NCBI GenBank assembly: GCA_050084515.1
Contig: CM114272.1
Location: 22,258,001 to 22,322,000, forward strand
Length of the DNA: 64,000 nt
From: Blasia pusilla
Taxonomy: Eukaryota > Marchantiophyta > Marchantiopsida > Blasiales
Direction: 5' to 3'
Under the pieces are notes generated by a model. It made no database searches. It had not been told where the DNA came from and saw nothing but the letters and a program-made list of their open reading frames with translations. Below are positions 21,201 through 32,625 of this stretch, in pieces. The translations under genes and the position numbers were made by a program. The first letter of the stretch is position 1, and each line of letters begins with the position of its first letter.

Positions 21201-23331
21201 CGTGGATTTGTGTAGTCTAGAAGAATCACAAGCTCAAGTACATGGGTCTGTTCTCTCTTTAGAAACACATTACCTTACAAGAATTTGCCGACCTATGATC
21301 TTCCCTGGAAGAGTGAATAATTTTTCATAATCTGTGTTGCAGGAAGCACTGAAATCACTTTGGGAAGCAGCATTTGCGAGTCGTGAGCTACCAGGTCTTG
21401 TATGTGAGGAATGGAAAGAGATGGGTTGGCAAGGGAATGATCCTTCAACTGATTTCAGGTATTGCCTCACAACTGAAATTGGCAAAAACCACCTACGTGA
21501 TTTTATTTTAAAATGAGATTTTAGGATCATCAGTGCATTCAATCCCTTGAAGCTGAAGATCATTGTACCTGCCATTAATATTCTAGGTTTCATGACTGAA
21601 TCACTACTTCCTAGGCCACATAGACTAAAAACAACTGAGAGTTATCATGTTATGCATGATGCTTTCTGAATTGTACCACTCAAGCGAAAGATATGAGGGA
21701 ACTAGTCGTCAGCTTTTGAGAAACTGTGCTCCAACATGTCTCGCGGCAAAAAGAAGATTGCTTTTGTCCTCATCATTATCGTGGGAACATGCAGGGGTGG
21801 TGGATTTGTGTCACTAGAGAATCTGCTCTTCCTTGCCCACAATTTCCCTGTACGTGAGAACCCGGGTTTCATTCTTCGATCCTTATCTATTCCCATTTAT
21901 GACCTTTTTGAATTATTGAGTTGGAGACTTAATGGTAGTCAGATGATTTTGGTAGATTAGGTCAATAATACCTTGTGTGTAGGTTGTTGGATGATGGCTT
22001 CGGAGTTTTAAAAACGTAAAATTTTAACAGAGAGTCTCAAAGTTATAGGCGATTAACACCGGAAGTGTATATTGTGCTTCAGCGGTCATTCCAGAGGTTA
22101 TTGCACAAAAGAGAGGGCAAGAGAGCCACATGGGAGTATCCATTTGCAGTGGCTGGTCTCAACATCACATTCATGCTTATCCAGATGCTTGACCTTCGGT
22201 CAGGTATTTGTTGTGTTCCTCTAGCTCATTTCTCTTTGAAATGATGTTTCCATGTCTAGGTTCCATTTGGATAGTCGAAGTCTAGGTGCTTCATGTTTCT
22301 TTCCCATGTGACTGTAATGCTCTCTGGTATACTTGTTCAGTTTTCAAAATTACAGTGTGAAATTTCCCTTGCCCCATGGATACTCTACCTTGGAGAAGTG
22401 GTTATGCTGGTAAACCTCTCCTGGTGAACCTCTGAGTTCCTTAGGGAGTGTAATACTGGGGAAGGTTGAATTTTACATCTAGCATTATATGTTTTACTAA
22501 CCAGCAGGAATAACAATACTCTTTTGGTTGTGTGTACGAGTAGTTCGTCCTTAAAAAATCTACTCATCTTCTGGCATTACACTGTGTACTGTTTGTTGTG
22601 GCTCAGACATACCAAGTACTCCGGCTGGGGTGACATTTGTCAAGATTCTTGCAGGTGGGGTGAATGTATTGATACACCAGCTGCCTGCAGACTTCAAAGA
22701 ATTCTGATTTCCTTGATGACCTTGCAATGCTAATCTGCCTTTGTTTGGAAGAAAGCAAGAAAAGGTTAATAATGCTACTGCACTGTATTTCAAGGGACTG
22801 ACTGTTGTTGAGGAAGTGCTTTTGTTTGCAGAGGATGAGTCAGCATTTGACAATTTATATTGTGTAGCGTTTGAGATGATGGATGCGCAATGGCTAGCCA
22901 TGCATGCATCGTACATGGAATTCAATGTACGTATAGCCGCTCAGTGTCCTAACTCTTTTATTTTTTACATGTTGACCTGGATGGTTAATGCGCCATTGTC
23001 CACCTCTCCCTCAAACTTCTTAGCAGAGGAAAAGTGAAGTTCGACCTACACAAATGGGAATAATTTTCCAGGGAAGATATGGCAAGGTCTTACTCATACT
23101 TATCTTACGAGTGGCATTTCTCGTATAGTTCATCGAGGGTTGGGCACAGCTAAAGAATATTTATATTGAAAAATGGCTGTACCAGTCATGTGATTCCAGT
23201 GGATGTGTTGTTCTGGTTGTGGACAGGATGTATTACGGGCTACTCGCACTCAACTTGAGAGAGAGTTGATGTTAGAGGATGTCAATCGGGTGGAAGATTT
23301 GCCAGCCTATTCCCTTTTGTTGGCAGAATAA
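18275..23331 (+). CDS. ELMO domain-containing protein, 324 aa, ten exons
   Basis: Ten exons fit GT-AG rules and keep phase: 18275-18424, 19517-19619, 19858-19970, 20774-20842, 21343-21458, 21795-21849, 22083-22203, 22607-22654, 22832-22926 and 23227-23331 (975 nt with stop). The N-terminal 120 residues contain 'SEPLLGG', an acidic DDDDD run, a 'WGSIFSRLLVQWAQWF' amphipathic segment and 'NVFVGSGAFLGTVFFRALG'. The ELMO domain runs from about 123 to 315, with 'LSPLQEKRLQHLQERLHV', 'EMGWQGNDPSTDFR', 'FVSLENLLFLAHNFP', 'WEYPFAVAGLNITFMLIQML', 'AFDNLYCVAFEMMDAQWLAM' and 'LERELMLEDVNRVEDLPAY'. ELMO-domain proteins act with small GTPases (GEF partner in ELMO/DOCK, GAP for Arf-like GTPases in ELMODs); plant members are poorly defined biochemically. 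The start is the first ATG of exon 1. It looks like an intact host gene. Confidence 0.9.
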
Positions 23332-26300
23332 AAAAACCACAGAACATGGCATCTATTGTAGCCCTGCTGAGTGCTCGTAGGTAATTCTTGTGTTGTCTGC
23401 ATCGTCTTCTAGTAGCCTCTTTTATTCAAAACTTCCCGTAATGAAAGCACTTTGGTCAACTTGTGGCTGAATACAGTAGTCAACCTACCACCTCTGGCGA
23501 TATCGGTGGTTCGATTGCTACTGAGAGCAGAAACGTACCTAACAAAATATCTTCCAGATTGCAGTCATGATTCCGAAATGTGCAGCTATTGTGACTTTGT
23601 AGCGAGTATGAGACTTGTAAAAATACTGATTGCAAGTCTCAGTTCTTCCACCTCATTGTTTTTGCAGGCTGCCTAATTAATTGTTTCCTCCATATTTTGT
23701 GTCAAACGATCACGAGTGAAGCCAAGAACGTAATGTACACCCAGAAGGCGCCCCTTGCAAGTACTGCTAGGATTCACTAACACAGTGTGGCATTGCTTTT
23801 CCTCCACCCGCACTACGTTTTTTTAGTAGGGTGGTTGGAGTGGATTCTGTAGCGGCAGGGAATGTAATCAGATCCACTGATGGAAGGTCAAGGACCACTG
23901 ACTTGTAACCCACTCAGACTCGCCTTCAATCTGGATGCAGTGATGGGTTGCTGCCAGTGACGTGCAGAAGTCAGAATGTACATTACTAAAATGTCCAATT
24001 GAAGGTCTGGTGAACTAAGAAACCGGAATAGTCATACACTAGCATCGAAAGGATGAGTAACAGTATGCAGACGGGCTCTCGATTTCGAGCAGATACGAAT
24101 GCCCTTTGCCCACGAACCTCTCCTGACTCCTACGAATCTCAAGAGCGTGTATTCTGCTGCTTAAAGTGCACACAGGCCCTTTAGTCGCGGAGCGACCTTA
24201 ACGTACATTCGTGCAAGTCACAGTGAATTCGCTACGGTTGGTAAGTAGCGACTCACTACCCCAGTGGTCGAAACCTCGAATCTGAAGTCTGTAGAGGTCG
24301 TTTCCAATCCCCGTGCCGTACTCTTGGCAACTTTTGGGTTGGGAGGAATGTGATGCGCTCCATGGAAACGGCTCCATATTGATTTTCCCGATTTGCTTCG
24401 ATATTGATTTCCACTAATCTTAGATAGCCCCACCTTCCTAGAACGCAAGATTTGTGTCTTTGAACAAGGGACATGGGTAGTATGCACCTGTCCGACTCCT
24501 CCCGCCGTCGGAAAATTGGACAAAATTCCGCGGAGTAGTAACATCGACCCCTACGACCGCCTTCGCCAAGTTGTGGAAACAAATATCTGCCTCCTGAAAC
24601 GTCGAACTTGTGTGCACACCTGGGAAGTAAAAACACTGACCCGACCTCTCACCACTCTCCCAGGTATCTTTGAGCACCGAGGCACCCCGTGGTCTTAGTT
24701 CAAATAGCTCCGGTACATCACGAAAGTTCACTCTGGATCTTCGAGTAAGTCTCCGTAACTCTCTGGACGCCGGGTCGTCTGTCACCATAACCTCTCTACG
24801 ACTTTCGAGGAAACTCTAGACATCAGGAATCCACTCCTTTAATTGCTTACACTGCGACTTTCCCAGACATCGATCACCTCTATTATCGCTCCAGCGCATT
24901 CTCTATATATACACACTGCCCGACTATGGTAGAGACTTCGAGGTCGTCGACCGTGGTCTCCCGAAACATATGGTAGAGGGAGTCCAGACTCCAGAGACGT
25001 TGCGGAATCGTAGCTGCTGTCGTTTCTTGAATTCCCGAAGCGAAGTCGGAGAACTCGTGGTATTTGTTTGTCGTGAGGCGATAGTGGAAAAGTGGCAGGA
25101 GTGCTCCATGTGAGAAGAAGAAACCTCAAAGTCCGGACGAGGATAGATAAAATATTCTAGAGGAGAATGTGGATTTTGGGGTGGAAGTAAATGGTGGTAG
25201 GACTAAACTTTCTTAGCGAGATCAGTGAGATCGGCGAGAGGTGATCATCACCTTCAGCGATTCATGGCTGTCGTCGCCTAGCGCAGGCTTCCCGTCTGGT
25301 CACTGGAACGAGACTGCAGCGGTTGCGTCTGGGGTGAGCCGGCGTCTTTGGTTCGCAATTTCTTTGTTGAAGCTGTGACGATTTGTCTAGAGTGTTTGTG
25401 TGGATGAGTGTTTGTCGTAGATTCCGAAGATCGAAAATGTTCGCGTCTTCGAATTGAGCGATTGATTACCTCAGCTGCTTGAATGACTGGATTTGTTTGC
25501 CCTACGTTTGATGAGCGCAAGTGTTGGATTTGTGTGTTCTTGTAATTGGTTTATCAATCTATACTTACATGTAGGTTGATCACCACAATTTTCAGCCCTG
25601 TACGAACCACCGCGTTTACCCGACCTGGATTTGTTGTCTTGGGAAGTGTTTTGTTGACGTTAGATACCTGATCTTGTGGGGAAGAGACGTAATGGAGCGT
25701 GAGGATTATAGGAGCGACTGTGTGCTACTCGTTAGGACTGACGCTATTCTGTTCACATTTTATGCGGTGTCGTTGTGGCGTTTTGAGTTGCGGCCGGATT
25801 GTGCTGGATTCAGTTCAGTTCATGAAGAACGGGTCAAAATCTGGCCGGTTGTTCCTACGCCGTAGCGACGATGCACTGGCTGACAATTCTTATGCCACGT
25901 ATCTGCATCATCTGGCGTCAATTTGGATCTCGAAAACAGTCTTATCTGCCGCTGTCTTTGAATAGATTCTTACCCGTTTCGAAGAAGGCCATCGATTTGA
26001 CGTGTAAAACGACCATCAAAGATTCATTGCTCCAAAACTTTTGCTTCCTTACCACTGTAGTAGATACTATATAGACTGTTCCTCGGGATCTTTGTTCTCC
26101 TTGAACCTTGTCTACAACCCTTGATTGGTATCCTGCGATAGTGTTCACCTAATCCTTGCTAAATGCCTACCAAGACGTCGAAATTTGGTGACTTTTAAGG
26201 ATACCTTCTCCTTTTTCTGGAATAGGCAATCCGGAACCCCATATTCAGGTCTGCAAAGTAACCTTCTCCGCCGAACACTTTGGATCTCTTCCATGCATTA

Positions 26301-27116
26301 CTCCGTCCCCCAATTCCCCTTGCCAATGGTAGCCATTGACTGTGTAGATACTTCGGGAAACTAATGAGCTCTAAGCTTAGCTTCTCAAAAGTATACCCAA
26401 CAATGAATCAGAAGCTCTGGGCTGCAGTTGCACTTGCTGTGAGCTGTTTACGTATGTGTTCACATGTAATCAAATTATTTTCAGAACTTTAGCCAATCAC
26501 TCATGATCGGGATAAACGTGAGAGCACCTAGCTGACAGTACTCTGGCTTTTTTCACAAAAAAAATTCAGACACGCTACCTTCTTTCAGACCCCTAGAAGG
26601 CAGAGTTAGATAGCAGTTGTTAGAAGAAGCATTTATGTGTAGATCAGTCATGAGATGGAGATGTGGCGTCTGTCATTTCTTATCATTTCCTTACTCTTTT
26701 GGGTGTTGTGGTGCCATGCCAGTTTGCAGCAACTGCAATCCATAATCTAATACCCCAGGACCTCCTAATTCCCATATGCCTTACCTGTACTTTTTTGGTT
26801 GGCTTTTCACAGGCTTGGAGGACCTAAACATATTTTTTGTTGTTCCTAACCTAGGACTGAGTTCACTATCATGGTCCCAAGCGCCATGTTGATCTCGTCA
26901 GGATCCATGATTCCTCTTATAGATGATCATTGTTGCAGTTGTTAGTAGTGATTGTTGTAGTGAATCTTGACTTACAAGTCCCACTGCGTTATAAGGACTG
27001 TGGGAGAGACATACATTGTTTGTTCTCTATGACTAAGAACATCATTATCTTCTGTGTTCAGGTTTAGGAATATTTTCTGAGTTTATTGTATGTTTTATCA
27101 GGTGTACTGAAAGACT
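23332..27116. other. Intergenic region between ELMO and PLAC8 genes
   Basis: No gene recognised. From about 24000 to 25600 the sequence is richer in GC and has overlapping minus-strand frames of 80-126 codons (for example 24788-24438 and 24636-24256) without recognisable domains; they may be unrelated coding remnants or chance. A polypyrimidine-AG at 27101, just before the PLAC8 start codon, looks like the acceptor of a 5'-UTR intron. The first PLAC8 exon may thus lie upstream, possibly in the GC-rich part. Confidence 0.4.
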
Positions 27117-29634
27117 ATGACAGGAAGCTATGTACCACTTGGCTATTTAGAAGCCCCACAGGCTGAACCATCAATTGAAGACTCCTTATCTCCTCTAGGG
27201 GGTGATCTACATGCTCCTCGACAAGGACAATTGCACTGGAACTCTGGCATATGTGCTTGCTGCGATGACTTGCCAATTTGTGAGTTTCTCTCTCTCTTTC
27301 TCCCTAGGGCCACAGTAGAAGTTTCATACATTTTTCCGCAGCATTGTCTTAGTGATTATCTTTCTTCTGTTTGCAGCTCACTTGGCACATGTTGAATTCT
27401 AGTAGTTAAGTACCCTGATTTCAGTCATGGTGTGGATAGTGATTCTGGACCTATCAATTTTCACCAGGTGATGCGTCGAATAAAACCCATGGATAGCTGG
27501 TAGGTGGAAAGTATAAGTGTACAAGGAGATCTACATATCTTCAGGAAAAGTTTGGTCTAATCAAATTGAGCATCTTGCCGATGAACAGGCAGTTTTCAGA
27601 GAGAGAATCTACTCATTGCATACTGCCTGTGGTAATCTTGATACCATAGATCCTGCTCCATAGTTGGACAGTACTAGTGACCGGGATGGTTACAGGAATA
27701 AGAAGGAAAGTGAAGTGCTTTGAGTGCATACCTGGCAGAGTGTTAGTTTAGAGCTTCCCAGTTTCAGCCAAGAAACTGTTTACAACATAATCTACCTTGT
27801 GGTTTGACTTACAAAAATTTTCTTACAAGTTCAGTGAAAGTTAACCCGAAATAGGTATTGAGCTCTGCTGATTTGAGGATGCAAACCAATTGGAGAAAGG
27901 TCTGATTTTTCAGTTCCTTCCAGAACACTGAATGGGAGAGCTTCCGCTGGTTTGGTTACTTTAACGACAAAGTATTTCTCCACCTTCTCCCACAATTCAG
28001 GCCATAGTGGAAGCTCTGTTGCACTGGTGATCTCCTGGACAGTTCTTATCCCCTGTTTCCACTGCCTTTGAGTGGTCCCCACTAGCACTTCAGGGTAGAA
28101 ATGGGGTTCCATTCCCTGTGGTGCCTCTGCCATTTCAATATGGTTGTCATCGTTACCCTGCAGTGGCTAAACTCAAAATTCTGATCCCACACCAACCTTG
28201 GCGATTCGTGATCAAGCGGACTTCGTAAGCTGAAATGCTTCAAGCTGGTCCCTTCGTTTGGGGTTGGTATCCCATAGTTTGACACCATGTTGTAGTGATG
28301 GTCAGATTTGATGTTAGGGCAGTGGAGAAACATTATCAGGTTCTCCACTCCAATGTAATCTTTCTAGGTAGCCTTCTTGATGTGAGTGTTATACTTGCAA
28401 TCCTCTGACAATTCAGGTTGGTGTATGTGGGTTGTTTATTCTCCCCAGTACCAGCACTGATGTTTCCAGGGAGAGAACAGTGCATTAGCTGTCTCAGGAA
28501 TCAAGGATGTGGTCACAGGACCAGATTTACGTGGGATAGTATTTTGTGGGCCCAGAACTTACCTATTTTGTGGGCCCAGAACGTACCAAATCAGATTCTA
28601 TTTTATTGAGCTCAGACCAGCTTCGAGTCCCATCTCTGGGACACGGACCATAATTATAAATTTCTTGCTTGAAGATAGTGCTTTGTGTCCTCAGGAATCC
28701 AGGGGGTTGTTGCTTCGCTATTTCCACCCAAAGTACTTTTTGTGTTTCTCTAAATAAGTCTAGCATAGCAGGAGATGAATTCCACAGGAGCATTTCACAA
28801 GAAAGAAGCTGGTATTAGAAACCCATACGCTTTATGTAGCTTCTTGTTAAACCGAAGAGAATAATTGCAAGACATGAAGAAATATGCTTAGGAGCGGTAT
28901 CGCTTGTTCTTAAAAGGGGAGAACCGACCTTTGATCTGTTTGTCATCAAATTGTCTTCTTAGGAGAATCTGTTAGTCAAGATTGTCAGTATTAAAACACT
29001 GCCAATTAATCCAATTAATGCAAAGACTTCTTGGTGTTGGTACAGGTTGCTTGGGATGCTGGTGCCCCTGTGTATTATTTGGGAGAAATGTGGAAATGCT
29101 GGAAGGAAAACCATGGGTTGGACCTTGTTTGATACATTGTTTGCTTTGGGGTGTTCTAACTGGCCTTTGTTGTGCGGTAACAGAGGGTACTCTTTTGGGT
29201 ATTCTTGGTTCGTGTGTACCTTGCTATGCATGCAGTTACCGCAAGACGTTACGCGCCAGATATAATTTGGAAGTATGTTTATCATCTATTTACCTCATTT
29301 TTTGTAATTTTTCAGTTGCAAGAATGGAATTCCAGTCATCTTTTGGACTTTCTTCATGAAATCTGAATGTTCCAACTCCAACTCCAATTGGCTCTGAGTC
29401 ATTTTGATCCCATCGTTGAATGTGTCGCAGGATGCACCATGCGGTGACTTCTTGACGCACTTGTGCTGTCATATGTGTGCAAATTGCCAAGAAAATCGGG
29501 AATTAATGGAGCGCATGTCAACAGGAAGTGGGGTGCCTATGGTTGTAGCCCCTACAGTTCAATCTATGGATGTACCACCTTTCATGGGGATCAAAACACA
29601 CCCACAAAATGAATCACATAACTTCTCAAACTGA
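27117..29634 (+). CDS. PLAC8 / cell-number-regulator family membrane protein, 197 aa, three exons
   Basis: Exons 27117-27279, 29046-29272 and 29431-29634 join in phase to 594 nt. The protein has an N-terminal hydrophilic segment, then 'LHWNSGICACCDDLPI' and, across the first junction, the family signature CCxxxxCPC as 'CCLGCWCPCVLFGRNVEML'. A hydrophobic stretch ('CLIHCLLWGVLTGLCC' to 'TLLGILGSCVPCYACSY') and 'RKTLRARYNL' follow, then 'CGDFLTHLCCHMCANCQENR' near the C-terminus. This is the usual PLAC8 order. Plant members (PCR/CNR/FW2.2-like) sit in the plasma membrane and act in metal transport or organ-size control; the role here is unknown. Intron 1 is about 1.77 kb. The start is the ATG 16 nt after a probable 5'-UTR intron acceptor. 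Confidence 0.88.
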
Positions 29635-32625
29635 TTCTAGGATTGGATCCATTTTGGAGGGGTCCTGACCATGCTTTATGTGTCTTGTTGCCTTTCAGCC
29701 TTCGTGATTTTTCCTGGTGGAAAATGTATCCATCATCTCTTGTTAGCTATCAAGTGATGTGCCTCAGTCTAAAACATCGAGATCTTTCTACCTTAAGTCG
29801 GAAGGTGACAGGTCTTCCAGTCGATGGCTCTAATCAATACATTCTGTACTGGATCTGCCCATTATGTTTGGAGCTTTGTATCATGAGAGTTTTAGGCCAC
29901 ATTTAGGGGTTTGGTGATGATCAAGGACCTCTTGAATTAAGATTGATAGTGTGAGCTTCAGGGACACATTTTGAGTTGCACTCCCAGACAAACCTATAGA
30001 AATAATTGTACAGCCTGAGTCATTGGTTGGTTTAAAGGGATATCACTGAACCACTTAGTATTTGAAACTAGAGGTTGATTTTCCAAGTCTTGAACTCTTG
30101 TACATATAAGGCCCTCATGAATTGAAGCTTGTCTTTCAACCATGAGATTGACCATTGCTATGAAACCACTTCTGTAGCACGCGTATTAATATCATAAGAT
30201 TCCAATTTCGTGGAATTACTACTCTTCCATCTCTGATCTTCATTTCACAACTCGCAGCGCAGCTGAAAGGAACTGTGTAGTCATCTCCGAAGCAAGTTGG
30301 GGCACGCAGAAAGAGTGTCTACTTTCTTCTACCCCGCCTTTCCACTGGTGTCATGAGAGTTGTGGAAGGCAAGTGTTCCAGGAAAGGTTTCAAAATCTCA
30401 AAGTTAGCAGCATAGTTACTGTTGTGAGTGTGTGGCTACTGATTTTGGGTGAATCAGGGATCTTAAATTGTTGTGTATGAGGATGTCTTGGTGAAAGAAA
30501 TCATCTTTGTGAATTCAATTCTTCATCGAGCGAAGGCTTTTCCCTTCATGTCTACAAAGCATGTTGTGGTGGGCACTTCCATGTAATTGATCATTTCCAT
30601 GATCCCATTGATTTCGCACTCATGCCCGGGTACACCCGGAATTGTGGGTCTTTTTCAGCTCTTTCAATGTGATCTTGGCCTTTCTTGTTTCTGAAATGAA
30701 ATTCAAGTATTAAACAAGAAAAGATTACAAGTGTCCCAAGGTTTTATATGGCCTGTTCTTTCTAATCAGTGAAAGCAAGCAGGCTCTGCTGATCATGTGA
30801 GATCTCATGGGCTGTAGACACATCGTCATTATGGCACTATTGGTATATTAAGTTCTATCTCTTGAGAGCTATGGGGTATATAATTGATGAATATGAAATT
30901 GTAACCACGGAAAAAAAAAGGTCTGGTTGTGTATATTCCAGACAAATCCGGAAATTGTATCCAAAAGCTTTCGGATGATGGAAATTTGATGTCTATTTTT
31001 GCCAAGCCTAACACATCACGAGATGTCACAAAAAACCTTCGCTCACATGTAATCACGAATTTTGATAAGAAAACCTACTTGAATAGCAACATGAATTTCA
31101 GACTAAATATTTAAGAATATTTCATAGGAAACCCTTTGAGTTGATGTACGAACGAAATTACTTTGGTTTTCAAATGAAATCTCTCTTTCCCTATTTGGAT
31201 TTGACCACTTTTTAACCCCTAATACGATTTAAGAACTACAGGACGAAACCAAACCTTGATAAGAGAGAAGCCCATTGAGAAACTAACTTGTATCATCCCA
31301 TTCTACTATGCGGCGTGGACATATTTATTCCAGGACTACAACGCCCCCATTTGGTTTTTATGTCATTTAGTAAGTGTGGACTTTCATTTTTAGGAAAAAT
31401 TTATGTTTTTGAGAGTAGAGATGTCCTTTTGCAAATACATATTTATCAGTAGAGCATAGCATTATACATTGGCTTAACTTCATATTCCCACTTTTCAGCA
31501 TCATTAAAAATAGTACTAGGTATGTAAATAATCTTACATTGGCTTTGAAGGTTCTAGCGTTCAAGAATTATCGACTTAAATTGGACTCCAATATTAGAAA
31601 AAACAATTACGAATGATCGGTTGCTATTTTTTGGAAATCCATGTACGCAAATCCATTCTAATCTTAACAAACATAAACCGACTGGTTTTTTAAGGGTCCT
31701 TCACCAAAAAAAAGTCCTTTTTTTCATTATGAATAAGTGGTCGCCATCTCCTGGTATTTTAGTACAGACTTCCTCAAGAGCATCACATGCAAATCAACAT
31801 GTCACATATATTGATGTTGTGTCCTTACTAAGGCAATTCACAATCTTGCGTGTGGTAAGAAATCAGAGTCAGGCGATCTCTTACTACACCTCTTGTAGTA
31901 GAATATATTGAAATCATATAATTCTTCGGATGGTTATTTCTCAAAACTCTGTATAGCCTTATACCAAGGTAAATAGTTCATACACTATAACATCCTAGTA
32001 TTGAGGACAACCACCCTGCGTATTAATAATCATGCTGTCCAGATTTTTTTTCTTTTCACCTGTGACATCGAAACAATTTCTTCTTGCCCCAGGGCTGGGT
32101 GTCGAGCAAAGATAATTAATTCTTCTCTCCAATTAATTCATGTACCCTTCACTTACCAATAGTTCTTAATTTTGCCATCATAACATCAAAGGTTGAGAGA
32201 ATTTCAAGTCATCAATAATTTCAAAACAAAATAACAGTAATGTTTTCATGTGACACCGTTAAACAAACCTCCCCTCACTTAAAACAAGAGAAAGCATCAA
32301 TACATTCTCCCCACTTAAAATTGAGGCCGCCAACCAAGTCTCCAACTTCCCATTCTCCCCTGGAAGCTTAGATACAAATCTCCTGTTTGAGGAATCCTGT
32401 GAGGCAGGCAAAGTTTACTATGACCGAAAAGATTTGAAGCCCTCAGAGTGGAGGTTATCTCCATCTACAGTGTTCCGACCCAATGACGTTTGAAACCTAG
32501 CATCTGCTCGTAGATCTTTGGACCTCATTGTTAGAGGTCATACCATCAGCCAGACCTGTAGGTATGAATCTAATTTGCCACTATTCTTTTGTAATGAATT
32601 AGTAGCCAAGGGAGATTAGCGTGCC
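29635..32625. other. Intergenic region, no gene recognised
   Basis: About 3 kb between the convergent PLAC8 and alpha/beta hydrolase genes, expected to hold both 3' UTRs. Frames are short (up to about 96 codons) and show no domains. It is AT-rich from about 30800. Confidence 0.4.
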
